Assembly (NCBI RefSeq): GCF_000428485.1
Contig: NZ_AUAA01000004.1
Location: 79,475-143,474 of the forward strand
Length of the DNA: 64,000 bases
Direction of reading: 5' to 3'
Source: Epilithonimonas tenax DSM 16811
GTDB taxonomy: Bacteria > Bacteroidota > Bacteroidia > Flavobacteriales > Weeksellaceae
Part shown: in pieces, positions 34,286 through 42,887 of the stretch
Numbering within the stretch: position 1 is the first letter of the stretch
Layout: each line of letters begins with the position of its first letter
Program-made: the position numbers and the translations under genes
Notes under the pieces: generated by a model
Database searches by the model: none
What the model saw: the letters and a program-made list of their open reading frames with translations, nothing else
What the model was told of the DNA's origin: nothing

Positions 34286-34322
34286 AAAGCCCCCTCTCCA
34301 TAGTTTTAGAAGGGGGTTTTTA
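34286..34322 (+). terminator. Terminator after the small Lys-rich gene
   Basis: GCCCCCT and AGGGGGT pair around about 16 bases, with A and T tracts at both ends, so it may also serve the convergent relA/spoT gene. Confidence 0.8.
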
Positions 34323-34349
34323 CGTTTCACGGGAGTAGATATTCAATTC

Positions 34350-36551
34350 TTATAAACGTTTTACTTTGGAGACACCATTGATGCTTTTCAGCTGTTTGAA
34401 GGTCTCTTCCAGCTGGCTTTTGTTCTTCACTTCAAGATTGATATTGCCGGTGAAGATACCATCGTTGGAGGAGATGCTCATACTCTTCATATCCATATTC
34501 ATAGATCCGCTGATGACCGCCGTAATGTCATTGATCATCCCGATTCTGTCCAGGCCTTCGATCTCTATTTTCACCCTGTTTTTAAAGCTCTCGGCATTGA
34601 CCCATTTGGCCTGCAAAACCCGGTAGTCATAATTGGCTCTCAGGTTGATAGCGTTGGGACAGCTTTCGCTGTGGATTTTGATCCCGTCAGAAATGGTAAT
34701 GAATCCAAAGATTTTATCTCCCGGAATGACCGTGCAGCATTTTGCAAAAGAGTAATTCAGTTTTTCCTCATCTTTCCCGAAGACAATCATATCCAGATTG
34801 GAGTCTGCTTTGTCTATGAAATCTTCTTTATTAGAGGTTTTTCTGAAGCGTTGGAACAAATTGCTGAGAATGCTTTTGCCGTCTGCATATCGTTTAATGT
34901 CGCCAATGTCGAAAGTCCCGTTCTGGAAACCAAGAAAAAGATCCTGAGAGGTTTTTAGATTGAGTGATTTCTGTAAACCATTGATCTCCTCGTCTGAGAA
35001 ATTCAGTTTTGCGTGGCGCATTTTTCTCTGAAGAATTTCTTTTCCCTCGGCTGTGTTTATGTTTTTTTCAGAATTAAGGATATTCTTAATCTTTGATTTG
35101 GCTTTGGAAGTTACCACAAAATCCAGCCAATCTGGCTTAGGTTTCTGATTCTGGGAAGACAGAATATCGATCTGATCTCCATTTTGAAGTATGTAGCTGA
35201 TGGGAACCAGTTTTCCGTTGATCTTCGCACCAAGACATTTGGTCCCAAGGTCTGAATGGACGGAGAAGGCAAAGTCCAGGGCAGTTGCGCCTGTAGGAAG
35301 AATCTTGATCTCACCTTTTGGCGTGAAGACAAAGACTTCTTTGGAGTAAAGATTTAATTTGATATTGTCAAGAAGCTCAGATGTACTCAGGTTTTGCTGT
35401 TGTTCCAGTACATCTCGGATCTCTGACACCCAATTCTCAAATCTTTGGTCATCGTTGTTTTTGCGGTATCCTTCCTTGTATTTGTAATGTGCTGCGACGC
35501 CTTTTTCTGCGATCTCGTTCATCCTTTCAGAACGGATCTGCACTTCTATCCATTTTTTATCAGGACCCATCACGGTAAGGTGAAGGCTTTCATAACCTGT
35601 AGATCTCGGTTGTGAGATCCAGTCACGCATTCGAGAAGGATTACTTTGGTAAAGATCTGTTACGATAGAATAGATTTTCCAAGCCAGAAATTTCTCATTT
35701 CGTGGATCAGATTTATATATAATACGGATCGCATAATTATCATAAACTTCCTCAAAGGTGACGTTCTGCTTCTGCATTTTACGATAGATGGAGCTGATGG
35801 CTTTTGCCCGTCCTTTGATCGTGAAATTGAGGTTCTCTTCTTTCAGTTGTTCAGAAACTTCTTTGGTAAATTCTTCCACGTATTTTTCACGGAACTCTTT
35901 TGCTGTTTCTAGTTTGGTCAGGATCTCGTTGTAAACCTCAGGATTATTGTATTTGAGAGAAAGATCTTCGAGCTCAGATTTAATAGAATACAGTCCGAAT
36001 CTGTGGGCAAGTGGTGCGTAGATGTACGCGGTTTCCGAAGCTATTTTTTTCTGCTTTACGGGATGCATACTGTCCAGGGTCCGCATATTGTGCAATCTGT
36101 CTGCGATCTTTATGAGAATCACACGGAAATCCTCGGAGAGCGTTAATAGAAGCTTTCTGTAATTCTCCGACTGCACGGAGATATTCTGCTGATTCATCAC
36201 AGAGATCTTTGTGAGCCCGTTGACAATATCTGCAATGGTTTTACCAAATATTTTGCTGAGGTCTTCGTAAGTGTATTCAGAATCTTCTATGACGTCGTGA
36301 AGTAATGCGCACGCAATACTGGTGGCACCCAAACCCACTTCGTTAGCGACAATTTTTGCAACCTCAATAGGGTGATAAATGTAAGGCTCGCCCGTTTTTC
36401 TACGCTGGTCTTTGTGCGCATCCAGAGCAATGTCAAAGGCTTTTCTGATCAGTTTGTTCTGTTCCTCATCCAACGTTCTGTATGTGTTGTTGATGAGGTC
36501 TTTATATCGGGCAAGGATTTCCTTGTTTTCTTTTTCTAAATCGTAAATCAT
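34350..36551 (-). CDS. relA/spoT: Bifunctional (p)ppGpp synthetase/hydrolase, RelA/SpoT
   Basis: This 733-residue Rsh protein makes and degrades the stringent-response alarmone. Domains in order: hydrolase HD domain with intact metal motif HDVIED (near 85-90) and RLHNMRTL; synthetase domain (about 235-350) with GRAKAISSIYRKMQ and RSTGYESLHLTVMGP; TGS domain (about 400-465; VFTPKGEIKILPTGATALDFAF); and a C-terminal ACT domain (about 660-733). Both active sites look intact. It is a single-gene transcript converging on the small Lys-rich gene. Confidence 0.96.
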   Translation of the reverse strand: MIYDLEKENKEILARYKDLINNTYRTLDEEQNKLIRKAFDIALDAHKDQRRKTGEPYIYHPIEVAKIVANEVGLGATSIACALLHDVIEDSEYTYEDLSKIFGKTIADIVNGLTKISVMNQQNISVQSENYRKLLLTLSEDFRVILIKIADRLHNMRTLDSMHPVKQKKIASETAYIYAPLAHRFGLYSIKSELEDLSLKYNNPEVYNEILTKLETAKEFREKYVEEFTKEVSEQLKEENLNFTIKGRAKAISSIYRKMQKQNVTFEEVYDNYAIRIIYKSDPRNEKFLAWKIYSIVTDLYQSNPSRMRDWISQPRSTGYESLHLTVMGPDKKWIEVQIRSERMNEIAEKGVAAHYKYKEGYRKNNDDQRFENWVSEIRDVLEQQQNLSTSELLDNIKLNLYSKEVFVFTPKGEIKILPTGATALDFAFSVHSDLGTKCLGAKINGKLVPISYILQNGDQIDILSSQNQKPKPDWLDFVVTSKAKSKIKNILNSEKNINTAEGKEILQRKMRHAKLNFSDEEINGLQKSLNLKTSQDLFLGFQNGTFDIGDIKRYADGKSILSNLFQRFRKTSNKEDFIDKADSNLDMIVFGKDEEKLNYSFAKCCTVIPGDKIFGFITISDGIKIHSESCPNAINLRANYDYRVLQAKWVNAESFKNRVKIEIEGLDRIGMINDITAVISGSMNMDMKSMSISSNDGIFTGNINLEVKNKSQLEETFKQLKSINGVSKVKRL

Positions 36552-36809
36552 CGGCTAGTGTTATCTCATAACGAATATATGAAAAATTAAAGCCATTGTC
36601 AAGAGATATTTTTCCATGATGGCATTAAGTTCTATCCATAAAAATTTGTGATGGTGCTGTCTTATAAATGGTAGATGTTGTATTTTTTTTATGATTTTTT
36701 AATGTTTTGCCCTTTTGAATTGAGCGTGTAACTTAAAATGATTTAAAATCTCATCTTTATGTTTTTTCAAAAGCAACGATAATAGGAATCCTTTGAACGC
36801 GAGAATCTG

Positions 36810-36817
36810 TATTTTTG
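36810..36817 (+). promoter_or_regulatory. -7 box (TATTTTTG) for the VanZ gene
   Basis: TATTTTTG ends 5 bases before the ATG at 36823, predicting a leaderless mRNA. It also argues against the earlier in-frame TTG at 36793 as start. Confidence 0.5.
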
Positions 36818-36822
36818 CAGAG

Positions 36823-37245
36823 ATGTTTCAGAAGTTTTATAAAATGACCATTCCGTTTTATACCGTTTTTCTGCTGTATTTGATGTTTGTCGGATTCGGG
36901 AGAAGTCAGTATGATACGAATATTGTACGACTTGTTCCGATGTTTTCTACAATAGATTTTGTGACAGAGACCATTCGTTGGAAAACCATTATCATTAATC
37001 TTTTTGGTAATGTGATCATGTTTGCACCATTCGGATGTCTTGGGCTTGTCTTTCCTGCACTCAACGGTTTTAAAACCCTGATTGTCAACTTTCTTTTTGT
37101 AATCATTTTAGTTGAAAGCCTTCAGTATTTCACACGTCTCGGTGTATTTGACGTCGATGATATTATTCTCAATACACTTGGTGTGGCCATCGGATTTTGG
37201 ATTTATAAACTAATGAACTTGGATCATCCATCAGCCAGAATTTGA
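36823..37245 (+). CDS. VanZ-like family membrane protein
   Basis: From the ATG at 36823 the product has 140 residues and four predicted helices. The VanZ pattern is clear: NLFGNVIMFAPFGCLGLVFP in the middle and ESLQYFTRLGVFDVDDIILNTLGVAIGFW at the end. VanZ relatives are small membrane proteins; one confers low-level teicoplanin resistance, but most have no known role. A longer reading from TTG 36793 would include the -7 box and is rejected. It ends 13 bases before the end of the convergent proC. Confidence 0.85.
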   Translation: MFQKFYKMTIPFYTVFLLYLMFVGFGRSQYDTNIVRLVPMFSTIDFVTETIRWKTIIINLFGNVIMFAPFGCLGLVFPALNGFKTLIVNFLFVIILVESLQYFTRLGVFDVDDIILNTLGVAIGFWIYKLMNLDHPSARI

Positions 37246-37258
37246 CCACTGCGAACGG

Positions 37259-38062
37259 TTATTTATTCAGTTCTTTGGCGCGATTTTCGGCAGCAAGAAT
37301 TCCTTTTTTTAGGATTGCTTTTAATTCGTTTTTTTCGAAGGTTTCCAATGCAGCTTCTGTGGTGCCGCCTTTGGATGCGACATCTTTTATTAATTCTTCC
37401 AGAGATTTGTCAGAATTGTTGATGAGATGGTAAGCGCCCAACATGGTTTGTTTTACAAAAAGTTTCGAGAGGTTTTCATCGATTCCCATTTCTGTTCCTG
37501 CTTTTATCATGGCGTCTATGATGTAGTAGAAATACGCTGGTCCGCTTCCGGAAAGTGCCGTCACGCCATCCAGAAGACTTTCATCTTCCAAGTAAACGGA
37601 ACGTCCAGTAGAATTTAATAACCTTTCAACATTCATTAATTCTGAAAAAGAAATCCCTTCAGCAGCCGTGTAACCAGTGATTCCCATTCCCAAAAGAGTG
37701 GGAGAGTTGGGCATCGCACGAACCACAAATTTATGATGCAGAAGTTTCTGAATGTTCTCGATAGAAATTCCCGCCATTATTGATAAAACCAAAGATTGAT
37801 CCGAAATTTTAAATGGTAGATTTTCTGCCACAAAACCGAAATCCTGAGGTTTCACAGCGATGATGATCAGGTCTGCTTCCAAACTTTTGATTTCCTCAAA
37901 TGTGGAGATGTCAGAGTCGGGGAAAGCTTCTTTTAATTTAGATTTTTTATGCTGATTTCTAATAATGAGTTGGAGGTTTTGCGGTTTTATCAATTCATAT
38001 TTCAAGAACGATCTTGAAAATGAGATTCCCATATTTCCGGCTCCTAAAACGGCGATTTTCAT
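37259..38062 (-). CDS. proC: Pyrroline-5-carboxylate reductase
   Basis: This 267-residue enzyme reduces 1-pyrroline-5-carboxylate to proline with NAD(P)H, the last step of proline synthesis. The Rossmann motif AVLGAGNMGISF is at the start; VKPQDF, MAGISIENIQ, RAMPNSPTLLGMG and the dimer/active-site block ALSGSGPAYFYYIIDAM follow in family order. It is the last gene of a six-gene minus-strand cluster, 21 bases after the DsbA-like gene. Confidence 0.96.
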   Translation of the reverse strand: MKIAVLGAGNMGISFSRSFLKYELIKPQNLQLIIRNQHKKSKLKEAFPDSDISTFEEIKSLEADLIIIAVKPQDFGFVAENLPFKISDQSLVLSIMAGISIENIQKLLHHKFVVRAMPNSPTLLGMGITGYTAAEGISFSELMNVERLLNSTGRSVYLEDESLLDGVTALSGSGPAYFYYIIDAMIKAGTEMGIDENLSKLFVKQTMLGAYHLINNSDKSLEELIKDVASKGGTTEAALETFEKNELKAILKKGILAAENRAKELNK

Positions 38063-38083
38063 TTGTGTTTTGTTTTTAATTGA

Positions 38084-38785
38084 TTAGCAATTTCCGTCGG
38101 TATCGCAGGACTCGCCTTCTTGGATTATGGTGAAGTCCGACTGGGATTCAGAAAACTCTGACCAGCTTTTTTCCAATACTTCTGAAAATAAATGCGTAGG
38201 CTGAGCGCCAGAAATCGCATATTTTTGGTTGAAGACGAAAAAGGGAACACCTTTTATGCCAAGATTCGATGCTTCAGAAATATCTTGATTGACTAGGTTT
38301 AAAAATTCTTCAGAAACGACAGCATTCGTTATTTCTTCTTTTGAAAATCCCAGTTTCCCGCCAATTTCTGCCAGCGTATCCACATTATCTATATCTTTTC
38401 CGTGAAGAAAATAAGCTTCGAAAAGCAGTTCTTCCATTTCGTTGGCTTTTCCTCTGTGGTCAGCCAGTTGCACCAGCATTTGACTTTTGAAAGAATTGGC
38501 AACCTTCACGTCATCAAAATTAAAATCGATGCCTGCATTTTTTCCCGATTGGATCAGGTTGTCGTGCATTTGCATCACCTGCTCTATCGGGAAGCCTTTC
38601 ACTTCTGATAGATACTCGTAATGGTTTTTTGTAAGATCGGTTTTCATATCCGGGTCCAATTGGAACGAGTGCCAATAGACTTTGATACTTTCATTTTGAG
38701 AAAATGCCTGAAGCGCTTTTTCAAAATGTTTCTTTCCGATAAAACAAAACGGACAACGTGTGTCACTCCAAATATCTACTTGCAT
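38084..38785 (-). CDS. DsbA-family oxidoreductase (FrnE-like)
   Basis: This 233-residue cytoplasmic protein has a thioredoxin fold with a DsbA-type helical insert. The redox motif is Cys11-Pro-Phe-Cys14 in DTRCPFCFIGKK, and the cis-Pro region reads GVPFFVFNQKYAISGAQ, as in FrnE and 2-hydroxychromene-isomerase-like proteins. There is no signal peptide, so it is not the periplasmic DsbA. Two Cys close the protein (CDTDGNC); FrnE of Deinococcus has an extra Cys pair too, so these may form a second redox site. It lies between murB and proC in one cluster. Confidence 0.88.
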   Translation of the reverse strand: MQVDIWSDTRCPFCFIGKKHFEKALQAFSQNESIKVYWHSFQLDPDMKTDLTKNHYEYLSEVKGFPIEQVMQMHDNLIQSGKNAGIDFNFDDVKVANSFKSQMLVQLADHRGKANEMEELLFEAYFLHGKDIDNVDTLAEIGGKLGFSKEEITNAVVSEEFLNLVNQDISEASNLGIKGVPFFVFNQKYAISGAQPTHLFSEVLEKSWSEFSESQSDFTIIQEGESCDTDGNC

Positions 38786-38796
38786 TTTTTTTAATT

Positions 38797-39810
38797 TTAA
38801 ATTATATTCACTTCTCTTTCAAGTGCGATCCCGTATTTTTCCTTTACAGAATCAATGATCATTGTTGAGAAATCAACGATCTCTTTTCCCGTTGCATTTC
38901 CTGTGGCATTGATGATCACCAAAGCCTGCAATCTGTGTGAAGCCACATTTCCGATTTGTTTTCCTTTCCAGCCACATTGCTCGATGAGCCAGCCGGCAGG
39001 AACTTTGACGAAGTCGCCATTCTGATAACCCGGAATGTTGTCAAATTTTTGTTTTAAATCTTCAAATTGAGTGAGAGGAATGCTTGGGTTTTTAAAAAAA
39101 CTCCCTGCGTTTCCAATCACTTTTGGATCCGGTAATTTGCTTTGACGGATGTGGATCACGGCTTTCGACACATCCTGAATGGTTGGATTTATGATGTTCA
39201 AATGATCAAGTTCTAATTTGATGGCGCCATATTCAACATCAATTTTATGATCTTTTCGAGTTAACTTAAAAGTCACTTCCAGAATCACATATTTTCCTTT
39301 TCCTTCCTGCTTGAAAATCGAATCTCGGTAGCCAAATCTGCACTTTTCCAGGTTGAAAATTTCTATTTCCAAAGTTTCAAGATTCAGTACTTTGCAGCTT
39401 TCAAAAACATCTTTGATCTCTGTTCCGTAAGCGCCAATATTCTGCATCGGAGAAGTGCCTACATTTCCCGGGATCAACGACAGATTTTCCAGTCCGCCAT
39501 AATTTTTATCCAGACAGAAAAGCACGAATTGATGCCAGTTTTCGCCCGCTTTTGCTGTGACTAAAACTTCATTGTCATCAATGATCTCCTCGGTGATTCC
39601 TTTCAAATTAAGTTGAACAGCTAATCCATCAAAATCTTTGGTGAAAAGAATATTGCTTCCACCACCTAGGAAAAGGAGTGTGGAAGATTGGGTAAGTTTT
39701 AGCGTTTCTGTAAGGTCTTCTGTGGAAGATATTTCTGTAAAAAATCTTGCAGAAACATCCACGCCAAATGTGTTGTAAGGCTTGAGAGATGTGTTTTCCT
39801 GAATTGTCAT
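38797..39810 (-). CDS. murB: UDP-N-acetylenolpyruvoylglucosamine reductase
   Basis: This 337-residue flavoenzyme reduces the enolpyruvyl group made by MurA to give UDP-N-acetylmuramic acid, an early step of peptidoglycan synthesis. FAD-binding marks are LFLGGGSNILFT and SLIPGNVGTSPMQNIGAYG, and the proton-donor Ser lies in GNAGSFFKNP; the C-terminal part (GWKGKQIGNVASHRLQALVI) is the type I form found in E. coli. Its start overlaps the stop of the upstream lipoprotein gene by 4 bases. murA is encoded nearby at 43723 on the same strand. Confidence 0.96.
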   Translation of the reverse strand: MTIQENTSLKPYNTFGVDVSARFFTEISSTEDLTETLKLTQSSTLLFLGGGSNILFTKDFDGLAVQLNLKGITEEIIDDNEVLVTAKAGENWHQFVLFCLDKNYGGLENLSLIPGNVGTSPMQNIGAYGTEIKDVFESCKVLNLETLEIEIFNLEKCRFGYRDSIFKQEGKGKYVILEVTFKLTRKDHKIDVEYGAIKLELDHLNIINPTIQDVSKAVIHIRQSKLPDPKVIGNAGSFFKNPSIPLTQFEDLKQKFDNIPGYQNGDFVKVPAGWLIEQCGWKGKQIGNVASHRLQALVIINATGNATGKEIVDFSTMIIDSVKEKYGIALEREVNII

Positions 39811-40139
39811 AAATTCTTTGAAATGTATAAAGTATCTTGTTTTATTATTCCAAAAATTTTTGGAGTTTTAATAACATCAATTTTTAATTCTTTGTTTGAG
39901 TTTTTATCCAATCTCTGTTTTGTTAAAAAATAATCTTTATTTATTTTAAATTTTTTATCGGTTTCAAAATTCCATCTACTTTCAAAATAATCAAAATAGT
40001 CATCACTGCCTTGATAGAAATATCCTTCAAAAGTTGGCGAAGAATTCACTGCGAAAGCATTTTCAGAATCTTTCATTTCGACATAATTTTCACAAGAAAC
40101 TATCAAAATAAATATTGCGAATAATAGCAATCTTTTCAC
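39807..40139 (-). CDS. Hypothetical lipoprotein, 110 residues
   Basis: The signal ends in the lipobox Leu-Ile-Val-Ser-Cys-like segment near residue 16. The mature part is rich in aromatic and acidic residues (GYFYQGSDDYFDYFESRW) and ends with short beta strands. I do not recognise a family. It overlaps murB by 4 bases and starts 1 base after the neighbouring lipoprotein gene ends, so it belongs to the same operon. Confidence 0.65.
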   Translation of the reverse strand: MKRLLLFAIFILIVSCENYVEMKDSENAFAVNSSPTFEGYFYQGSDDYFDYFESRWNFETDKKFKINKDYFLTKQRLDKNSNKELKIDVIKTPKIFGIIKQDTLYISKNL

Positions 40140-40140
40140 C

Positions 40141-40587
40141 TTACTTGTATTTCGGAAGCAAATTTTCCAAATCTGTTTTTAATTGTTCCAATTGTTTGTA
40201 ACCTGCAGACTCTGCCGGAACATTATATAACTCATATTCTTTATCAGAAGTTTTGATTCTAAAGATCTCATCCGCTCCATCATAAACACCACGTTGTTCC
40301 CCGCCTTTTGTTTTTTGCAAAACAGAAAGATTGATTCCGGAAACTAATTTCTGCCAATCCTGGGAAGTGATTTTTTTCTTGATATTAGGAAATTGTGCTA
40401 CTCTGCCACCTCTGGAAGAAGATTCCAGAGAATCCTGAGATGCTGTGATAGAAGTGGCACCGCCTCTTCCAAACGTGTGGCTGTAGGATACAGACTGGAT
40501 GCTGGTATTCTGGGCGGATGTTTTGCAGCTAAGCATAACAAAAGATAGTGCAGAAAGGACAAAGCCTATTTTGATTATTTTCACCAT
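40141..40587 (-). CDS. Hypothetical lipoprotein, 148 residues
   Basis: A lipobox (Met-Leu-Ser-Cys) near residue 21 marks a lipoprotein. The mature protein has a low-complexity Ser/Gly/Arg/Thr region (about 30-65), then a domain with a helix-strand pattern (SQDWQKLVSGINLSVLQK, DEIFRIKTSDKEYELYNVP). Similar small flavobacterial lipoproteins are known only as hypothetical. It sits between the aminotransferase gene (15 bases upstream) and the 110-residue lipoprotein (1 base downstream). Confidence 0.7.
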   Translation of the reverse strand: MVKIIKIGFVLSALSFVMLSCKTSAQNTSIQSVSYSHTFGRGGATSITASQDSLESSSRGGRVAQFPNIKKKITSQDWQKLVSGINLSVLQKTKGGEQRGVYDGADEIFRIKTSDKEYELYNVPAESAGYKQLEQLKTDLENLLPKYK

Positions 40588-40602
40588 TGTATTTTTTTTA
40601 TG

Positions 40603-41805
40603 TTAATTAAATTCTAAATTATATTGCTGAATGGCATCTTTTAAAATTTCGACACTTCTTCTCAGGTCTTCCTGTTTCAAGACATAGGCGATTCTTACTT
40701 GTTTTTTACCCAATTCGGGCTCGCTGTAGAAACCACCCATTGGGGCAACCATGACCGTTTCATTGTTGTTCGAGTAGCTTTCCAACAGCCATTGTGCAAA
40801 TTTCTCTGTATCATCTACAGGCAGTTCTACACCACAATAGAAGGCACCTTTTGGTTTCGGGCAGATTACGCCAGGTATCTCATTCAATAATCCGACCAGA
40901 AGATCACGGCGCTGTTTGTATTCTTCTCTTACTTTTGCGATATATTCTGCGTCGTTTTTGTGTGCAGCTGTCGCAGCAATCTGTCCCAAAAGAACCGGAC
41001 TCAATCTGGCCTGAGCGAACAGAATCGCAGCATCGTGGATTTTTTTCGATCTTGTGATAAGGCAGCCGATTCTTGCGCCACACATCGAGTATCTTTTGGA
41101 TTCCGAATCGATCACGATAACGTTGTCTGATACTTCTGGAAATTCAAACATCGATATTTGTTGTTCTCCGTCGTACACATATTCTCTGTAAACCTCGTCG
41201 GAAATAATCACGATGTCGTGTTTCTTTGCGATCTCTGCCAACTGCTGAAGTTCTTCTCTTGAGTACAGATAGCCCGTTGGATTTCCTGGGTTACAGATGA
41301 CAATGGCTCTGGTTTTATCGGTAATTCTTTTTTCAAATTCTTCGATGGAAGGCAGCGCAAAACCAGTCTCAATCGTTGAAGGTACTGCAACGATATTGAT
41401 GTTGAAGGTTCCTGCAAAACCATTGTAATTGGCGTAATAAGGTTCCGGGATGATGATCTCATCGCCGTCATCACAAAGTGTGGAAATGGCGAAGTTCAAA
41501 GCTTCGGAACCGCCGTTTGTCACGATAAAATTGTCAGTCGTCAAATCTGTGAATCCCAAAGAATGGTAATAATCTCTAAGGGCAGTTCTGTATTCCAGAT
41601 TACCTTCGGAAAGTGCGTATTCGTAGATTTTCAGATGGTTGTTTCTGATGGCTTCCAGTGCTGTTTCCGGTGTTTCTATATCGGGTTGACCAATATTGAG
41701 GTGGTAAACTTTGATTCCTTTTTGTTTTGCTGCTGTTGCAAACGGAACTAATTTTCTAACTGGAGACGCAGGCATATGTTGCGCACGTTGTGAAATTTTT
41801 GGCAT
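40603..41805 (-). CDS. PLP-dependent class I aminotransferase (AspC-like)
   Basis: This 400-residue fold-type I enzyme moves amino groups between amino and 2-oxo acids. Motifs in order: LNIGQPDIETP, VTNGGSEALNFAIS, IPEPYYANYNGFA, ICNPGNPTGYLYS, the Asp of SDEVYREYVYDG, and the PLP-binding Lys in SESKRYSMCGARIGC. The N-terminal region with PVRKLVPFA and GQPDIETP resembles the I-gamma aspartate aminotransferase subgroup, but specificity cannot be fixed from sequence. It is the first gene of the six-gene cluster, with a -7 box about 20 bases upstream. Confidence 0.9.
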   Translation of the reverse strand: MPKISQRAQHMPASPVRKLVPFATAAKQKGIKVYHLNIGQPDIETPETALEAIRNNHLKIYEYALSEGNLEYRTALRDYYHSLGFTDLTTDNFIVTNGGSEALNFAISTLCDDGDEIIIPEPYYANYNGFAGTFNINIVAVPSTIETGFALPSIEEFEKRITDKTRAIVICNPGNPTGYLYSREELQQLAEIAKKHDIVIISDEVYREYVYDGEQQISMFEFPEVSDNVIVIDSESKRYSMCGARIGCLITRSKKIHDAAILFAQARLSPVLLGQIAATAAHKNDAEYIAKVREEYKQRRDLLVGLLNEIPGVICPKPKGAFYCGVELPVDDTEKFAQWLLESYSNNNETVMVAPMGGFYSEPELGKKQVRIAYVLKQEDLRRSVEILKDAIQQYNLEFN

Positions 41806-41825
41806 TGTTTATTGACTTTGGGATA

Positions 41826-41833
41826 CAAAAATA
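41826..41833 (-). promoter_or_regulatory. -7 box (TATTTTTG) for the aminotransferase-proC cluster
   Basis: The minus strand reads TATTTTTG 20 bases before the aminotransferase start. No other promoter-like word lies in the tight gaps between the six genes. Confidence 0.5.
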
Positions 41834-41948
41834 GTGATTTTTTGGTTGTGGGTTGATGGTTCTCAGGTGATAGTTTTTAAAATTTGAAAGAATGTGATTT
41901 GAATACAAATCTGGATTATGGCGAAGCTGCAGCCCGGCCTGAGTGCAC

Positions 41949-41972
41949 TCTTCGAGAACCTCAGAGTGACAG
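41949..41972. repeat. Dispersed repeat family 2, copy 3
   Basis: CTTCGAGAACCTCAGAGTGA matches the copies at 8477 and 8794 with three changes. CTGCAGCCCG, also seen in a related form near 8565 (TTGCAGCCCG), precedes it. Confidence 0.65.
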
Positions 41973-41981
41973 ATTGTAAGT

Positions 41982-42010
41982 GGAAGGCGGAAAAGCTGCC
42001 CAAAAAATTA
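41982..42010. repeat. Dispersed repeat family 3, copy 2
   Basis: GGAAGGCGGAAAAGCTGCCC followed by AAAAAATTA matches 8701-8733. The order of families 2 and 3 is conserved with respect to 8477. Confidence 0.65.
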
Positions 42011-42045
42011 ACAGTTAAATACTTTCTGTAGTTTGAATCTTCAAT

Positions 42046-42053
42046 TATCTTTG
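42046..42053 (+). promoter_or_regulatory. -7 box (TATCTTTG) for the cysteine hydrolase gene
   Basis: TATCTTTG ends 5 bases before the ATG at 42059, predicting a leaderless mRNA. Confidence 0.5.
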
Positions 42054-42058
42054 TCGGT

Positions 42059-42685
42059 ATGAAAAAATCGGTTTTACTTTTTTTGTTCTTCTTGACATTA
42101 TGTTGTAAAACTTATAACACCTCAATTTTGGAAAACGGAGATCTGCTTTTTGTGCCCGCTGTAGAAACGGGATTGTCTGGCGCCATCAACAATGTGACGC
42201 AAACGGAAAGGAAAACTTCTTACGACCACATCGGGATTGTGAAGAAAGAATCTGATCATTTATACGTGCTTCACGCTGCTCCAAAAGGCGGTTCTCAGAA
42301 ACAGAAAATCAATCACTTTTTGAAAGAACAGACCAAACTAGGTCAAAAAATAGATGTTTACCGTTTGAAAGCTGAGTATAAAGTCTCTATCCCAAATTCT
42401 GTTGCGAAGGCGGAGTCTTTGGTGGGAAAACCTTATAACTTCAATTATATTCTGGATGATCATTCCTATTATTGCTCGGACTTTGTGGAAAGGGCATTCC
42501 GTGATCATGAGATTTTTGCATTAGAACCTATGACTTTCGTTGATCCTAAAACTAATAAAACCAATGCGTTTTGGGAAAAATGGTACCAAGACAAAAACCT
42601 AAAAGTGCCGGAAGGCGAGCCAGGCTGTAATCCAAATGGCTTGGCAGCGTCTGAAAAACTGAACAAGATAGGAGAGCTGCAATAA
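42059..42685 (+). CDS. YiiX/YebB-like cysteine hydrolase lipoprotein (NlpC/P60 clan)
   Basis: This 208-residue lipoprotein has a lipobox-like Leu-Thr-Leu-Cys-Cys near residue 15. The catalytic layout is circularly permuted as in YiiX/YebB: GDLLFVPA, then His57 in SYDHIGIV, then VGKPYNFNY and Cys139 in DHSYYCSDFVE. Members are thought to act on peptidoglycan peptides or lipids, though the substrate is not established. It is transcribed alone, ahead of the structured-RNA unit. Confidence 0.82.
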   Translation: MKKSVLLFLFFLTLCCKTYNTSILENGDLLFVPAVETGLSGAINNVTQTERKTSYDHIGIVKKESDHLYVLHAAPKGGSQKQKINHFLKEQTKLGQKIDVYRLKAEYKVSIPNSVAKAESLVGKPYNFNYILDDHSYYCSDFVERAFRDHEIFALEPMTFVDPKTNKTNAFWEKWYQDKNLKVPEGEPGCNPNGLAASEKLNKIGELQ

Positions 42686-42714
42686 TTTTTTTTTAAAAAT
42701 TTAATTCATACTTA

Positions 42715-42745
42715 TTTGGTGGGAATTAATTAATTGATATATTTG
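42715..42745 (+). promoter_or_regulatory. Promoter of the leader RNA (TTTG-N19-TATATTTG)
   Basis: TTTG at 42715-42718 and TATATTTG at 42738-42745 are 19 bases apart, a strong match. Transcription should start at about 42752, 136 bases before the next gene. Confidence 0.75.
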
Positions 42746-42751
42746 CAACAG

Positions 42752-42866
42752 AATTAGGATTAAATGAAACGCATCTTCTCTCAAATCGTAATGTGTAACT
42801 CCAAGTAAACCATTGGGTAGGAGAGGATATGTTACAAGCTTTACCTTCCGGTAGAGCTTTTTTATT
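42752..42866 (+). ncRNA. Candidate structured leader RNA or small RNA with terminator
   Basis: After the promoter, ATCTTCTC (42773-42780) can pair with GAGAGGAT (42821-42828). TGTAAC (42794-42799), inside that loop, can pair with GTTACA (42831-42836) just outside it, forming an H-type pseudoknot. A CCAA/TTGG hairpin (42801-42804 with 42813-42816) fits within. AAGCTTTACC and GGTAGAGCTT (42836-42859), with a TTCC loop and T run, then make an intrinsic terminator 22 bases before the DUF4395 start. This is the plan of a transcription-attenuating riboswitch or a free small RNA. I cannot match it to a named class. Confidence 0.6.
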
Positions 42867-42887
42867 TTAAAAATTGGATTTTAAGTT

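Noticed and set aside
36793..36822. TTG start of the VanZ gene ten codons upstream
   Set aside because: It would include the -7 box inside the coding region and adds residues without similarity to the family.
42752..42866. Known SAM-I, SAM-II, preQ1, TPP, cobalamin or fluoride riboswitch, or the SRP RNA
   Set aside because: None of the conserved core words of these RNAs is present as far as I can read; a covariance search would settle it.
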